Positions 8,520 through 17,552 of a stretch of 41,137 bases of DNA are shown here, piece after piece. The notes beneath the pieces were generated by a model. The model was not told the DNA's origin. It saw only the letters and a list, made by a program, of their open reading frames with translations, and did no database searches. This DNA is from Gemmatimonadota bacterium (GTDB taxonomy: Bacteria > Gemmatimonadota > Gemmatimonadetes > Longimicrobiales > Gaopeijiaceae): positions 1-41,137 of the forward strand of contig JAJDXM010000047.1 in assembly GCA_022823225.1 (NCBI GenBank), read 5' to 3'. Made by a program: the position numbers and the translations under genes. The stretch's first letter is position 1; each line of letters begins with the position of its first letter.

Positions 8520-8649
8520 CTGCTCGTCGATCAGTTCGGTAGGTAGCGGCTGCAGTGTCCGATAGTCGATGCTCCACTGCCCACGCCTCCAGCGTCACGA
8601 GTCGCCGAAAGGCCGCGCGCCCGCGACAACTCCTGCTCGAACGGTGGCG

Positions 8650-8841
8650 TCCCCCCCGGCCACTGATGCAGGCCGGCAGCCGCGCGCCGCGCTTGTGGGG
8701 GACCATGTACCGATCGAACATGGTGACCGTGAACGCGGTTTCGCCATGCGAAGGGTAATCCTGCTCCCTCGGCGTGAGTCGGTCGAAGCGGACGCGGAAG
8801 AAGCGCCGCGAGCTGGGGCAGTTAGGGACAAGTACGGCCAT
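8650..8841 (-). pseudogene. Fragment of a pRiA4b ORF-3 family gene
   Basis: The minus strand encodes VPHKRGARLPACISGRGG, which matches LPYKRGSRLPACISGRRR in the intact gene at 14467-15042; the shared DNA block begins CACTGATGCAGGCCGGCAGC (from 8659). Upstream residues (DYPSHGETAFTVTMF) may be a diverged part of the same domain. Homology stops where the truncated Rpn frame begins, so this is a gene scrap brought next to Rpn copy 1. Confidence 0.55.
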
Positions 8842-8897
8842 AACCCCAACTAACCGTCCCTAACTCTGTCAAACCGACGGACCAGGATCTAATCCCC

Positions 8898-9491
8898 TCA
8901 CCCAAACGTCCCCCGGAGCGCCGTGTTGACGGCTTCGACGCTGAACGCGTCCGGGTCGAAGTCCGGGTCGATCCACTCCGCGACCTGTTCGTATTCCTCG
9001 TGGTCCGGGTTGGCGAGGATGGTGAGCATGTGCCGGAACCGCCAGACGCCCCCGGAATCCTCGGGCGGACATCGACCTCTTCCCGAGAGGCACACCGGCA
9101 ACCGAACCGAGGGATCGCGGAGCAGGATCTTCTGCAGCGTGATTCGGTGGTGCCACTTGTCGCCGAAGTCGTATTGGTACTCGATCCAGTCCTTCGCCCG
9201 GGTCAGGAGCTGGTCGATCCGATACTTCCGCCCGTCGAGAAAGCCGGGCCGTCCGTCTGGACCCACGTCGTCCTGCCAGGGGTTGGGAAGGGTGAACCGG
9301 CGGTTGCCCTTGACGAACATGTGGAGGTGACAGTCGTCCCAGCCCATTGCGAGCTGCAGGGCATCGTGCAACCGGGAGAGCCTCATCGAGGGCGAGACGA
9401 GCAAGCGGCGCCAGATCGGAGGCTTCGCTCCCCTCAGGGCGACTCTGAGCTGGTAGGTGGTGCCGGGGGGCTGCGCATATCGGGGCGTCAT
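8898..9491 (-). CDS. Plasmid pRiA4b ORF-3 family protein
   Basis: This 197-residue protein has the family pattern: TYQLRVALRGAKPPIWRRLLV (11-31), LSRLHDALQLAMGWDDCHLHMF, a KYRI..LL segment, IEYQYDFGDKWHHRITLQK, and CLSGRGRCPPEDSGGVWRF. These are also called IS1096 passenger-like proteins; their biochemical role is unknown. I chose ATG 9491, 11 bases after the helicase stop on the same strand, because the family begins just before the YQLR strand; the frame is open much further upstream, but that part reads as antisense of the helicase end. It probably shares a transcript with the helicase. A second intact member is at 14467-15042 and a fragment at 8650-8841. Confidence 0.85.
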   Translation of the reverse strand: MTPRYAQPPGTTYQLRVALRGAKPPIWRRLLVSPSMRLSRLHDALQLAMGWDDCHLHMFVKGNRRFTLPNPWQDDVGPDGRPGFLDGRKYRIDQLLTRAKDWIEYQYDFGDKWHHRITLQKILLRDPSVRLPVCLSGRGRCPPEDSGGVWRFRHMLTILANPDHEEYEQVAEWIDPDFDPDAFSVEAVNTALRGTFG

Positions 9492-9502
9492 GGGTTCTAA
9501 CT

Positions 9503-11374
9503 CTAACCGAACCCCATCTCCCCCAGAAACTGCGACGGCCCCCTCACATACCCGAAGTACTCCCGCGCCCGCGTCAACGTCAGCGTCTCGCGCGCCCGCG
9601 TCATCGCCACGAAACAGCTCCGCCGCTCCGCCTCCACCGCTCCGCTCCCCGGCCCCTGCCGGAGCGCCCGCTGCGACGGGAACACCTCCTGGGCCATCCC
9701 GATCAGGTAGACATGCCTGAACTCCGCGCCCCTGGCCCGGCGCAGGGTCATGCACTGGACCGCTTCAGGCCTCGGAGGCGGGGTCTTCGGCGACCCATCG
9801 AAATGCCTCAAGTAGGTGTTCAGCGTGATCCCGGACCCGCGCTTCGCGACGATGTCCCGGTGCAGGTCCCTCCATGTCCGCACTTCCTCCCACGTCAACA
9901 GGTCGGGCTCGCGGGGTCCCGGGGACCACCATCCCTCACCCACAACCCAATCGACTAAGCTCCAGAAGTCCAGGCGGTCCACCAGATCGGTCCGGATGCA
10001 CTGCAGCACACTCCCTGCCTCCCCCGCGTCGGCTTCGGCCACATCGACCCAGGCCCGCAGGAAATCTCCGCCGACCAGCGCGGCCGCGGCCCCTACCGCA
10101 TGCGGCTCGATCACCACCCCCGTGAGGCGTTCCCACTCCCGGCAGATTCGTCGCAATACGACCCTGTCATGCCGCGAGTTGGCCAACCTCAGCGCCTCGG
10201 CCAGAACCCCGAGCACCGGGGCGTCGAAATCCCGCCTGTTCGCCGGCACGGATACCTCGTGGCCGACACTGCGCAGCCCGGCCGCGGCGCGAAGGACAAG
10301 GAGGTTGGTTCGTGCCAGGACTACACAAATGGCAGGCGAGAGGTCGCGGGCACGGATGTCGTGTCCGATGCACTCCGCCTCCGACCGGTGTGTGGGATAC
10401 ACCTCATGGCGCACGATGCGCTCGCTCGCGGGCCGTGGTTCGCGACCGGAAACCGTCGTCTCCCTGTCGATCAGCCGGGGACCGCGCGCGATGAGGCGGT
10501 TGGCGTGGCCCAGGATCTCCGGCGGGCAGCGATGGCTCTCGGGCAGTCGAATGGTCTTCACGTCGTAGTCGTTGCGCAGGTCCCGAAGCCTCTTGGGACT
10601 GGCTCCGTTCCACGGGTACGCGACCGGGTCGTCATCCGCCACGACAAACAGGTTGTGGTGCCGGTCTGGAGCGACGAGCCGGAGGAGATCGTACTGGGCC
10701 CTGTTCGTGTCCTGGAATCCGTCGACGCAGATGTGTGACCAGGCCAGCCGGACCACCCGCGCGACCGCCGGCTTCTCCACGAGCAGCCGGTTCGCGAAAT
10801 GAAGCAGGCTGCCGAAGTCCAGCCGGTTGGCGGCGACGAGCGCGTCGCAGTAGCGGTTGAAGAGCGACGGCAGCCATTCCGGGGTGGGTGCCAGGGAAGA
10901 GGAGGGGCCGGCGCCACCGTACGACTCCGAAAACAGCCGGTCGATGAGGTGAAGCAGGCTGGTCCGATCCGAGGGCATACCCGGCCCACCGCCGAACCGA
11001 TTCCGGAGCACCTCTTCGAGAACGGCGACCCGGTCTTCATCCCGGGTGAAGAGCCGGAAGTCCGGCCGGATCCGCAGGTGGCTTCCGTGCTGCCCCAGGA
11101 GATCGATCGCGAACTCGTGTAAGGTGCACAGCTTGGCGCGATCCGCGTACTCCCGGAGGACCTGTCCCACCCTCTCCCGCATCTCGGCTGCGGCCTTGTC
11201 GGTTAACGTCAGCGCCAGCACAGCCGCGTTCTCGTCCTCTTCCAGCAGCCGGGTCACCCGCAGCGTGAGCACGGCAGTCTTGCCGGAACCCGGGCCGGCG
11301 AGGACCAGGGCAGGGCCGCCGTCCCACGCAGCCGCGCGGCGCTGGTTCCGGTTGAGGCTCTCGAAGGCGATCAT
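9503..11374 (-). CDS. UvrD/PcrA-like superfamily 1 helicase with altered motifs II and III
   Basis: The 623-residue protein has most SF1A motifs: NRNQRRAA (Q motif), Walker A AGPGSGKT (26-33), LALTLTDKAAAEMRERV (Ia), TLHEFA, HRCPPEIL, TLRRARGAEFRHVYLIG (motif V) and FVAMTRARETL (motif VI, about 588-598). Motif II reads VDGFQDTN (217-224) where the family has VDEFQDTN, so the catalytic glutamate is glycine at 219. Motif III reads VADDDPVAYPWNGA where GDDDQ..Y is expected; the glutamine is proline at 250. Both changes are one base from consensus. The frame is otherwise intact. The protein likely binds DNA and perhaps ATP but is predicted to hydrolyse poorly. The start at 11374 fits the family N-terminus, though its ribosome binding site is weak. 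Confidence 0.85.
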   Translation of the reverse strand: MIAFESLNRNQRRAAAWDGGPALVLAGPGSGKTAVLTLRVTRLLEEDENAAVLALTLTDKAAAEMRERVGQVLREYADRAKLCTLHEFAIDLLGQHGSHLRIRPDFRLFTRDEDRVAVLEEVLRNRFGGGPGMPSDRTSLLHLIDRLFSESYGGAGPSSSLAPTPEWLPSLFNRYCDALVAANRLDFGSLLHFANRLLVEKPAVARVVRLAWSHICVDGFQDTNRAQYDLLRLVAPDRHHNLFVVADDDPVAYPWNGASPKRLRDLRNDYDVKTIRLPESHRCPPEILGHANRLIARGPRLIDRETTVSGREPRPASERIVRHEVYPTHRSEAECIGHDIRARDLSPAICVVLARTNLLVLRAAAGLRSVGHEVSVPANRRDFDAPVLGVLAEALRLANSRHDRVVLRRICREWERLTGVVIEPHAVGAAAALVGGDFLRAWVDVAEADAGEAGSVLQCIRTDLVDRLDFWSLVDWVVGEGWWSPGPREPDLLTWEEVRTWRDLHRDIVAKRGSGITLNTYLRHFDGSPKTPPPRPEAVQCMTLRRARGAEFRHVYLIGMAQEVFPSQRALRQGPGSGAVEAERRSCFVAMTRARETLTLTRAREYFGYVRGPSQFLGEMGFG

Positions 11375-11399
11375 CGTGGGTCTGGACACCAACCCCCGA

Positions 11400-12414
11400 C
11401 TACCGACCGACCACCGCCTTGGCTCGACCGATGAACTCCGTGGCCGTCCGGGACTCGACGACAGCATCGGCGACACCAGCGATCAGCTCCGGGTCGGCAA
11501 TACCATCGAGCACCGGAACCAGTTGCTCGGTGGTGCCCGGACCAAACCTTCGGGTAACCAGCCGATACACGAGAGCCCGTTCGCCCTCCAGGCGACCCCG
11601 CGCAACACCTTCCTCGATCCCCTTCTCCAGCCAGTGCTGATTGAGTTCCTCACCCCACTGCCGCGCCCGTTCGATCAACGTCGTCATTCGTCCCTCCTCC
11701 TCGTTTCTGATCTTCAGCTCCAGCGCCCGTCCCGCCGGACCGTGTCGCTGTACCAGCACCTGCGAGATCCACTCCCTGAAGTTGTCCAGCAGTTCCTCTG
11801 CATCGGCCCGCTCGACCCAATCCGCCAGCGTGCCAACCAAGTGTTCCAGCTGCTCCGGCGACCGCGCTTGCTCGAACCTCGCGATCATCGACAGCACGCT
11901 ACGGTACGGCAGGGTTGACGGATCAAGCGTCTGCAGCTCAATCAGAAGATACGGATGCCGCGGTTGCGTTCCAAGCAGCTGCTCTCGGGACCGTGGCCAG
12001 GAGGTCGCGAACGTCCGTTGCAGCGTTCCAGGGTTGCTCTCCGTTGTAGACGACGACCGGCAGCACAAACGGGTACTCGCCGCCGGGCCCCAGGTCGTTC
12101 TCGCCGAGGCCCATCCAGATGCCCCCCGCGTAGCTCATCATCCGCAACGCCATCCGCCGATCGATGGTCGACTGAAACTCGATCAGGACCAGCAGGTAGA
12201 GCCACTCCTCGTTGACCGTCTGGATCTTCCACAGCATGTCGGCGTGCCGTCGACCGAGGTGTTCCGTGACAAAGCTGGCAGGCATGCGTTCGAGGCTGGC
12301 GAAGTCGAGAGCGTCCTTGAGATCGAGGGTGAGCCCGTGCAGAGTGTCCGTCACGGTGCGCCTCTTCGCGAAAAAGCTCTTGTAGGAGGCGTCGTGTTTA
12401 GGTCGGTCGGCCAG
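11400..12414 (-). pseudogene. Rpn-family PD-(D/E)XK nuclease, frameshifted (copy 3)
   Basis: The first frame reads HDASYKSFFAKRRTV (the conserved Rpn N-terminus), LERMPASFVTEHLGRRHADMLWKIQ, YLLVLIEFQSTIDRRMALRM and PVVVYNGEQPWNAATD, then derails near 11974-11985. The second frame continues QPRHPYLLIELQTLDPSTLP through a coiled-coil segment (LEKGIEEGVARGRLEGERA) to 11400. One base must be gained or two lost to restore it. No ATG precedes the HDASYK motif; a GTG at 12354 is too far in, and a CTG at 12414 follows GAGAGG, so the start is uncertain. It is a different Rpn subtype from copies 1 and 2. Confidence 0.75.
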
Positions 12415-12677
12415 GTTGGACCTCTCGTGCGTCGTCTGGTGCGGTGGTCGGTTGCACCGGAACGATGGGTCCTGACGACGGGCGCACGAATGGCAGGATG
12501 GGACTGATCCTGTCGAAGCGAGTCCAGACCCTGCCTCACTCGCCCGCGTCTCTCACCTACGCGTCAGCCGTAGCACCTGCGGATGCTCGACATCCAGTTC
12601 GTCCCTCCAGAGGCCGAGTACTGCGTCCATAGTGATATCCGAACGTCAACTACACCTTACATTATGGAATGCCGACT

Positions 12678-12984
12678 TTACATCCCGCGCTCGCGCACCC
12701 TCTCCAGGAACTCCTCGCGCGTGTCGCAGTCGAGAATCGCGGTTGCGACCAGGGCGATTCGGTCCCGGCCAGGGCTTCCCAGAATCGACCGCCGCACCTC
12801 GTCCGCGGTCCGCTCTCCAAACTTCCGCCCGATCTGATGCACCAGCACCGCCACCTGCCCCTGCTCCCTGATATCGTCCAGGCTGCGCTGGAATTCGGTC
12901 ACCACGGTGCTCATCGTCATCGCCTCCTCCAATTGTCGGTTGGAAAACCCCTTCGAACGTAACATCGCCTTCGCCGACCGGGCC
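12678..12984 (-). pseudogene. Rpn C-terminal remnant, near-duplicate of copy 1 (copy 2)
   Basis: DNA from about 12665 to 12984 repeats 7671-8058 almost base for base. Encoded residues run from AKAMLRSKGFSNRQLEEA to DTREEFLERVRERGM. Relative to copy 1 an in-frame 72-bp block is missing (7872-7943 there), removing 24 residues of the charged coiled coil. Upstream of 12984 the similarity ends abruptly, so the nuclease core is absent. It is most likely non-functional. Confidence 0.75.
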
Positions 12985-13160
12985 TCGCGGACCGGACGGG
13001 GCGTTGACATGGCCGGATGGGCCAAGTTGCCACTGCCCACGCCCCCCCCCGCCTCGCCCGTACAACCATTGGGGCGCTACCGTCTGTCCAGATGGAAAGA
13101 GCCCCCCCCGCACCTCACCACCGCCACTCCCACACCCACCCCCACCCCCCAGGCCACCCC

Positions 13161-14450
13161 ATGCACCACACCCGCGCCATCACCCTCATCACCCCCCTCC
13201 TCATCATCCCCCTCCTCCTCACCCCACCCACCCTCCTCACCGCCCAGGACATCCCCCTGTCCTGGGACTTCGACGAAGTTTGGCGGGCCGGCGGGATCTC
13301 TGCGCCGGAGTGGGCGGAGTTCACCCGGAGCGGCGAGTTCGCCTTCGATGGCGGCGGCAACCTGTATGTGGTGGACCCGGAGGCGCTGCACATCGTGAAG
13401 GTCGGGCCGGACGGATCGCTGGTCGCGACGATCGGGCGCGAGGGCGAGGGACCGGGGGAGTTCGGGTGGATCGATGGCATCATCGTGTGGCCGGATGGCA
13501 GCTTCGCAGTGAACGACGACCTGCGCAGCGGTCTCCAGCTCTTCGGCGCCGACGGCAGCTTCCAGCGGGTGGTGCGGCGGCGTCCGATGGAAGGCCGGCT
13601 GGAGATGCATCTGGGCGCGTCGTGGGACATGCGTCCGGGACCGCGCCCGGGGATCCTCTACGCCCAGGGGCCGGAAGCCGGCTTCGGCCTTGTATTCGGC
13701 GCCGTGGCCGAGGCCGACGAGCGCACGATCGAGGCGCTCGACCTCGGCGGCGACGTGGTGGCCGGTGAAGTCCTGCTCGAAGGGTGGCGTCCCCCCCGGC
13801 CCGGGAACGCGGCAGCCACGATGCGCACCATCGACGTGCCGTACTTCGAGCCCAAACTCGAGTGGGACGTGCTGCCCGGAGGGGCCATCGCCCATGCGGA
13901 CTCGTCGACCTACAACGTCCGGATCGTCCGGGACGGCGTCGTGCTCAACACGCTGACACGCCCGATCGCACCGCGGCCAATCACGCGCGCCATGGAGTCC
14001 CGGATGCGTGACGCAATGCTCCTGGCGGTCGACGGGCAATTCGGCGTCGAAGTCACCGGGCGATCGGGGGACATGGCAAGGGGGATCGCAGCCAGGCAGA
14101 GGGCCGTCTGGGCGGCCGCGCGCGAGACCATCGAGAACGCGGCGTTCCATCCCGAAATCCCCGTCATCGGCGAGATCCGCGCCACGCCGGACGGGTTCGT
14201 ATGGGTGCAACGGCAGGATCCGGGGCCCGAGGGCCGGCGCAGAGTGGAACATCTCGGCTGGACGGCCGCCGCCGAGGGCCCGATCGACGTGTTCGACCCC
14301 GACGGCAACTACGTCGGCACATTCCCCTCGGGCGGGATGCGGATGCCCGGCGCCTTCGGCCCCGACGGCCTGGTCGCCTATTGGGAAACCGACGACCTGG
14401 ACATCCTGAGCGTCGTGGTGTACAGGCTCCCGGAGAATCTGCGGAGGTAG
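13161..14450 (+). CDS. Secreted 6-bladed beta-propeller protein
   Basis: The start at 13161 gives a signal peptide (MHHTRAITLITPLLIIPLLL..) with probable cleavage near LLTAQ, about residue 29. Repeated blade motifs follow: FAFDGGGNLYVVDP, IVKVGPDGSLVATIGREGEGPGEF, GIIVWPDGSFAVND, IRATPDGFVWV and IDVFDPDGNYVGTF. These NHL/YVTN-like blades are common in Gemmatimonadota and Bacteroidota extracellular proteins of unknown ligand. The protein is 429 residues. No ribosome binding site is visible because the 60 bases before the ATG are nearly pure C and A, so the start rests on the signal peptide. The gene stands between an Rpn remnant and a convergent pRiA4b-family gene. Confidence 0.8.
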   Translation: MHHTRAITLITPLLIIPLLLTPPTLLTAQDIPLSWDFDEVWRAGGISAPEWAEFTRSGEFAFDGGGNLYVVDPEALHIVKVGPDGSLVATIGREGEGPGEFGWIDGIIVWPDGSFAVNDDLRSGLQLFGADGSFQRVVRRRPMEGRLEMHLGASWDMRPGPRPGILYAQGPEAGFGLVFGAVAEADERTIEALDLGGDVVAGEVLLEGWRPPRPGNAAATMRTIDVPYFEPKLEWDVLPGGAIAHADSSTYNVRIVRDGVVLNTLTRPIAPRPITRAMESRMRDAMLLAVDGQFGVEVTGRSGDMARGIAARQRAVWAAARETIENAAFHPEIPVIGEIRATPDGFVWVQRQDPGPEGRRRVEHLGWTAAAEGPIDVFDPDGNYVGTFPSGGMRMPGAFGPDGLVAYWETDDLDILSVVVYRLPENLRR

Positions 14451-14466
14451 GGGAGGGCGACCCCCT

Positions 14467-15042
14467 TCACCAATCCCCCTCCGCCAGCTCCCTGTCCACC
14501 TCCTTCGCGCTGAACCCCTCCGGATCGAAGTCCTCGCCGATCCACTCCTTCACGTGCTCGTGGTCTTCCGCATTCGGATCCGCCAGGCTCTCGAGCATCT
14601 CCTCGTAGCCCCAGACCCCCCCGCAGTCCTCGGGCGGACACCGCCGCCGTCCACTGATGCAGGCCGGCAGCCGCGAGCCGCGCTTGTAGGGGAGGACCTT
14701 CTGCAGCGTGACCTTGTGGTCCCAGGAGTCGCCGAAATCGTAGATGTAGATCAACGAGTCCCCTTCGCGCTCCAGGAGATGGTGGATCCGGTACTTCCTC
14801 TCGTCGAGTTCCCGGGGCGTCCCCGACATCCGGAACTGTTGGCGCCACGGATCGGGCATGCCGTAGCGCTCCTTGCCCTTGCGGAACATGTGGAGGTGAC
14901 GGTCCTCCCACCCCATGACCGCCTGGATGAGATGGTGCAGGGTGTCGAGGTGCATCGACGGCGCCACGAGGACGCGCCGCCAGATCGGCGGCGTTGTATG
15001 CATCAGGACGATGCGGAGCTGGTAGGTGACTCGTTTGGGCAT
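14467..15042 (-). CDS. Plasmid pRiA4b ORF-3 family protein (second copy)
   Basis: The 191-residue product shows the full family pattern: TYQLRIVLMHTTPPIWRRVLV (6-26), MHLDTLHHLIQAVMGWEDRHLHMF, RKYRIHHLL, IYIYDFGDSWDHKVTLQKVL and LPACISGRRRCPPEDCGGVWGYEEML. It aligns end to end with the product of 8898-9491 but is clearly diverged, so this is an older duplication. It is convergent with the beta-propeller gene (16 bases between stops). Its 5' end faces pheA divergently. Function is unknown. Confidence 0.85.
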   Translation of the reverse strand: MPKRVTYQLRIVLMHTTPPIWRRVLVAPSMHLDTLHHLIQAVMGWEDRHLHMFRKGKERYGMPDPWRQQFRMSGTPRELDERKYRIHHLLEREGDSLIYIYDFGDSWDHKVTLQKVLPYKRGSRLPACISGRRRCPPEDCGGVWGYEEMLESLADPNAEDHEHVKEWIGEDFDPEGFSAKEVDRELAEGDW

Positions 15043-15221
15043 GTTGGAACAGTCGGGTGACGGGGGGTGATTGCGAAGCCTACACTACCGGCCGCGCAGG
15101 CCGCCAGTGGGGCATCGCACGGATCATGTACCGATCGTTCCTTGACAACCGGGCCGCCAGCCGGCGACGGTCTTCGTCGACGGGCATCGGGTCGCACCCC
15201 ATGTCGGAGAGCGCACATTTC

Positions 15222-16037
15222 ATGAAGCTGGCATACCTCGGTCCCCCGGGGACCTACAGCGAGCAGGCCGCCCTCGAAGTCGAAGGGGCCGTCCTCATGC
15301 CGTTCGGGACCATCTCCGCGGCCGTGCGCGCGGCGGAAGACGGAGCCGCCGACGCAGCCGTCGTCCCGGTCGAGAACAGCCTTGAGGGTGCGGTCACCCA
15401 GACCGTCGACATCCTGATCCACCATACGGAACTCAGGATCCGGCAGGAAATCGTCCTCCCGATCCACCATAGCCTGCTGACTCAGCCCGGTGTCGGGCCG
15501 CGCGACGTGTCGGTCATCTACTCTCACCCGCAGGCACTGGCCCAGTGCCGCGCCTACGTCGCCCGCAACCTGCCCGGGGCAGAGCCTGTCGCGTCGTTGA
15601 GCACGGCCGCGGCGGTCAGCGACATGCAGAACAGCGACCGCCCGGCGGCCGCGATATCGAGCGAGCGGGCGGCGGAGCTTTTCGGCGTGGACGCGACGGA
15701 TCGAAACATCGAGGACGTGCGCAACAACAGGACGCGCTTCGTGATGCTGGCGCCGCGGGACACGCCCCGGAGCGGTCATGACAAGACCTCGATCTGCTTC
15801 GACTTCAGGGAAGACGCGGCGGGAATCCTGCACGGGGCTCTCGGGGAGCTGGCCACCCGCAACATCAACATGATCAAGATCGAGTCCCGCCCCGACCGGC
15901 GGAGTCTGGGTCGTTACGTCTTTCTCCTCGATATCGAGGGCCACCGCGAGGACGGGATCGTCAGTGCCGCGCTGAATGGGATCCGGGCCCGGGCGACCAT
16001 GTTCAAGGTGCTGGGGTCCTACCCGCGCGCCCGATAG
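15222..16037 (+). CDS. pheA: Prephenate dehydratase
   Basis: This enzyme converts prephenate to phenylpyruvate in phenylalanine synthesis. The 271-residue protein is a monofunctional dehydratase plus ACT regulatory domain. Visible motifs are LGPPGTYSEQAA (6-17), VVPVENSLEGAV (47-58), the catalytic T-R-F at 171-173 in NNRTRFVML, and the ACT-domain ESRP phenylalanine-binding motif at 221-224. I chose ATG 15222 because GGAGAG lies ten bases upstream and the family starts at this point; an ATG at 15201 is in frame. There is no chorismate mutase domain. Its stop is only seven bases from that of aroF on the other strand, so the two aromatic-pathway genes are convergent rather than co-transcribed. 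Feedback control by phenylalanine through the ACT domain is expected. Confidence 0.93.
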   Translation: MKLAYLGPPGTYSEQAALEVEGAVLMPFGTISAAVRAAEDGAADAAVVPVENSLEGAVTQTVDILIHHTELRIRQEIVLPIHHSLLTQPGVGPRDVSVIYSHPQALAQCRAYVARNLPGAEPVASLSTAAAVSDMQNSDRPAAAISSERAAELFGVDATDRNIEDVRNNRTRFVMLAPRDTPRSGHDKTSICFDFREDAAGILHGALGELATRNINMIKIESRPDRRSLGRYVFLLDIEGHREDGIVSAALNGIRARATMFKVLGSYPRAR

Positions 16038-16044
16038 ACACCGC

Positions 16045-17061
16045 CTACACCGTCCGGCCCGCCGCCGCCGCGAACGCCTTCAGGTCACGCATCAGCTGCG
16101 CGAACCCCTTGAAGTCGAGCGACTGGTCCCCATCCGATAACGCAGTCCCGGGGTCGGGGTGCACCTCGATGATGAGGCCGTCGGCGCCGGCGGCCACTGC
16201 CGCGAAGCTGAGCGGAGCCACCAGATCACGGCGTCCGGCCGCGTGCGACGGGTCCGCAATCACCGGAAGGTGCGTTTCCGACTTGAGCCACGGAATCGCC
16301 GCGAGGTCGAAGGTGTTGCGGGTCTCGGCCCCGAAGGTGCGGATGCCCCGCTCGCACAGGATGACCTGCATGTTGCCTTTGCTCATCACGTACTCCGCGG
16401 CAAGGAGAAACTCCTTCAGCGTTGCGGCCAGACCCCGCTTGAGCAGCACCGGGCGATGGAGTTGGCCGACTTCGCGGAGCAGCGAGAAGTTCTGCATGTT
16501 CCTCGCTCCGATCTGGAGCACTTCGGCGTGGCCGGCGACGAGCGCCGCGTCCCTCGGGTCGAGGACCTCGGTGACGACCGGGAGCCCCGTTTCGTCCTGC
16601 ACCCGCGCCAGGATGCGCAACCCCTCCTCCTTCAGGCCATCGAAGGAATACGGAGACGTCCTGGGCTTGAAGGCGCCTCCGCGCAGCACAGTCGCGCCCT
16701 GCTTTGCCACGGCACGCGCCGTCGCTTTCATCATCCTCTCGCTTTCGACCGTGCAGGGGCCTGCTGCGACCAGACAGGCCTCGCCGCCGAAGGTGCGGTT
16801 GCCGACCTGTACGCAACTGGTCCGGTCGGCCGCAAAGTCGCGTGCGGCGAGCTTGTAGGGGCGCATGACCGGGTGTACGGAATCGACCCCCGGGATCGAG
16901 AGCAGAGAGACGTGGCCGAGGCGTGCCTCGTCGCCGATGCAGCCGATGATCGTGCGTGTCCCGCCGATCGAGATGTGCGTGCGCAGCCCGAGCGCTTCCA
17001 CCCGTTCCCGGATGTTGTCGAGCTCGTCTGCGGTCAGTCCCTTCCTGGCTACGATAATCAT
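16045..17061 (-). CDS. aroF: 3-deoxy-7-phosphoheptulonate (DAHP) synthase
   Basis: This enzyme joins phosphoenolpyruvate and erythrose 4-phosphate, the first step of the shikimate pathway. The first 80 residues form a small ferredoxin-like regulatory domain (MIIVARKGLTADELDNI, GVDSVHPVMRPYKLAAR), followed by the barrel: VAAGPCTVES (98-107), RGGAFKPRTSPYSF (127-140), CERGIRTF and ADPSHAAGRRDLV. This is the class I-beta type found in Thermotoga and in many Gemmatimonadota-like genomes. The length of 338 residues is normal. The start at 17061 is supported by the family N-terminus. Convergent with pheA. Confidence 0.95.
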   Translation of the reverse strand: MIIVARKGLTADELDNIRERVEALGLRTHISIGGTRTIIGCIGDEARLGHVSLLSIPGVDSVHPVMRPYKLAARDFAADRTSCVQVGNRTFGGEACLVAAGPCTVESERMMKATARAVAKQGATVLRGGAFKPRTSPYSFDGLKEEGLRILARVQDETGLPVVTEVLDPRDAALVAGHAEVLQIGARNMQNFSLLREVGQLHRPVLLKRGLAATLKEFLLAAEYVMSKGNMQVILCERGIRTFGAETRNTFDLAAIPWLKSETHLPVIADPSHAAGRRDLVAPLSFAAVAAGADGLIIEVHPDPGTALSDGDQSLDFKGFAQLMRDLKAFAAAAGRTV

Positions 17062-17552
17062 GGCATTCGATACCCTGAGCGTGGTTTTCCCCTGGGTCGG
17101 GGCGTGGAGCGGCCACGGGTGTGGCCCTGGGGATGCGATTCGGGTCAGGAAGCTGCTCGGGTGCCGCCTGTTGCCTGCAGCGGCTCGGTGCTCGCCTCGC
17201 GAGCGGTGACCTAACCCGAGTTAGTGGGCGTGCCCGATTCCATTCACGCCGGGAAAGCCATGCGTCGGCCGCGGACACCTCCTGGTATCCTCGGCCACAC
17301 TGCACCTCTCGATCCGACTGTGGACAACGCCGACGAAGTGGGTCCGCAGTTCAACCTCGTGATGAGGCCGGGCGGTGAGCATGCCCCCTTGCCGGTCATG
17401 GTCGCTTCTCTCGAATTCGACAGTCATTGGCAGTGGCTCGATGCTCTGGGGACGGATCCGGAAGGTCCGGATGAATGCAGGCGGCGCTGTCCGTGAGGCA
17501 GAAGATACATGGATAATCGTCGCTTGCAGGTTCGTCAATGGCTCCTGGGTCC
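17062..17552. other. Intergenic region, 491 bp, no gene recognised
   Basis: Short frames on both strands have no recognisable domain, no good ribosome binding site and arginine/proline-rich composition, so I do not call them. A small hairpin, CTAAC-CCGA-GTTAG, lies at 17211-17224. The part next to 17061 must hold the aroF promoter, but I see no clear hexamers and no T-box or leader peptide. Confidence 0.5.

Noticed and set aside
17062-17552. Small genes in the gap before aroF
   Set aside because: Frames of 70-110 codons on both strands lack ribosome binding sites and domain signals, and they overlap one another.
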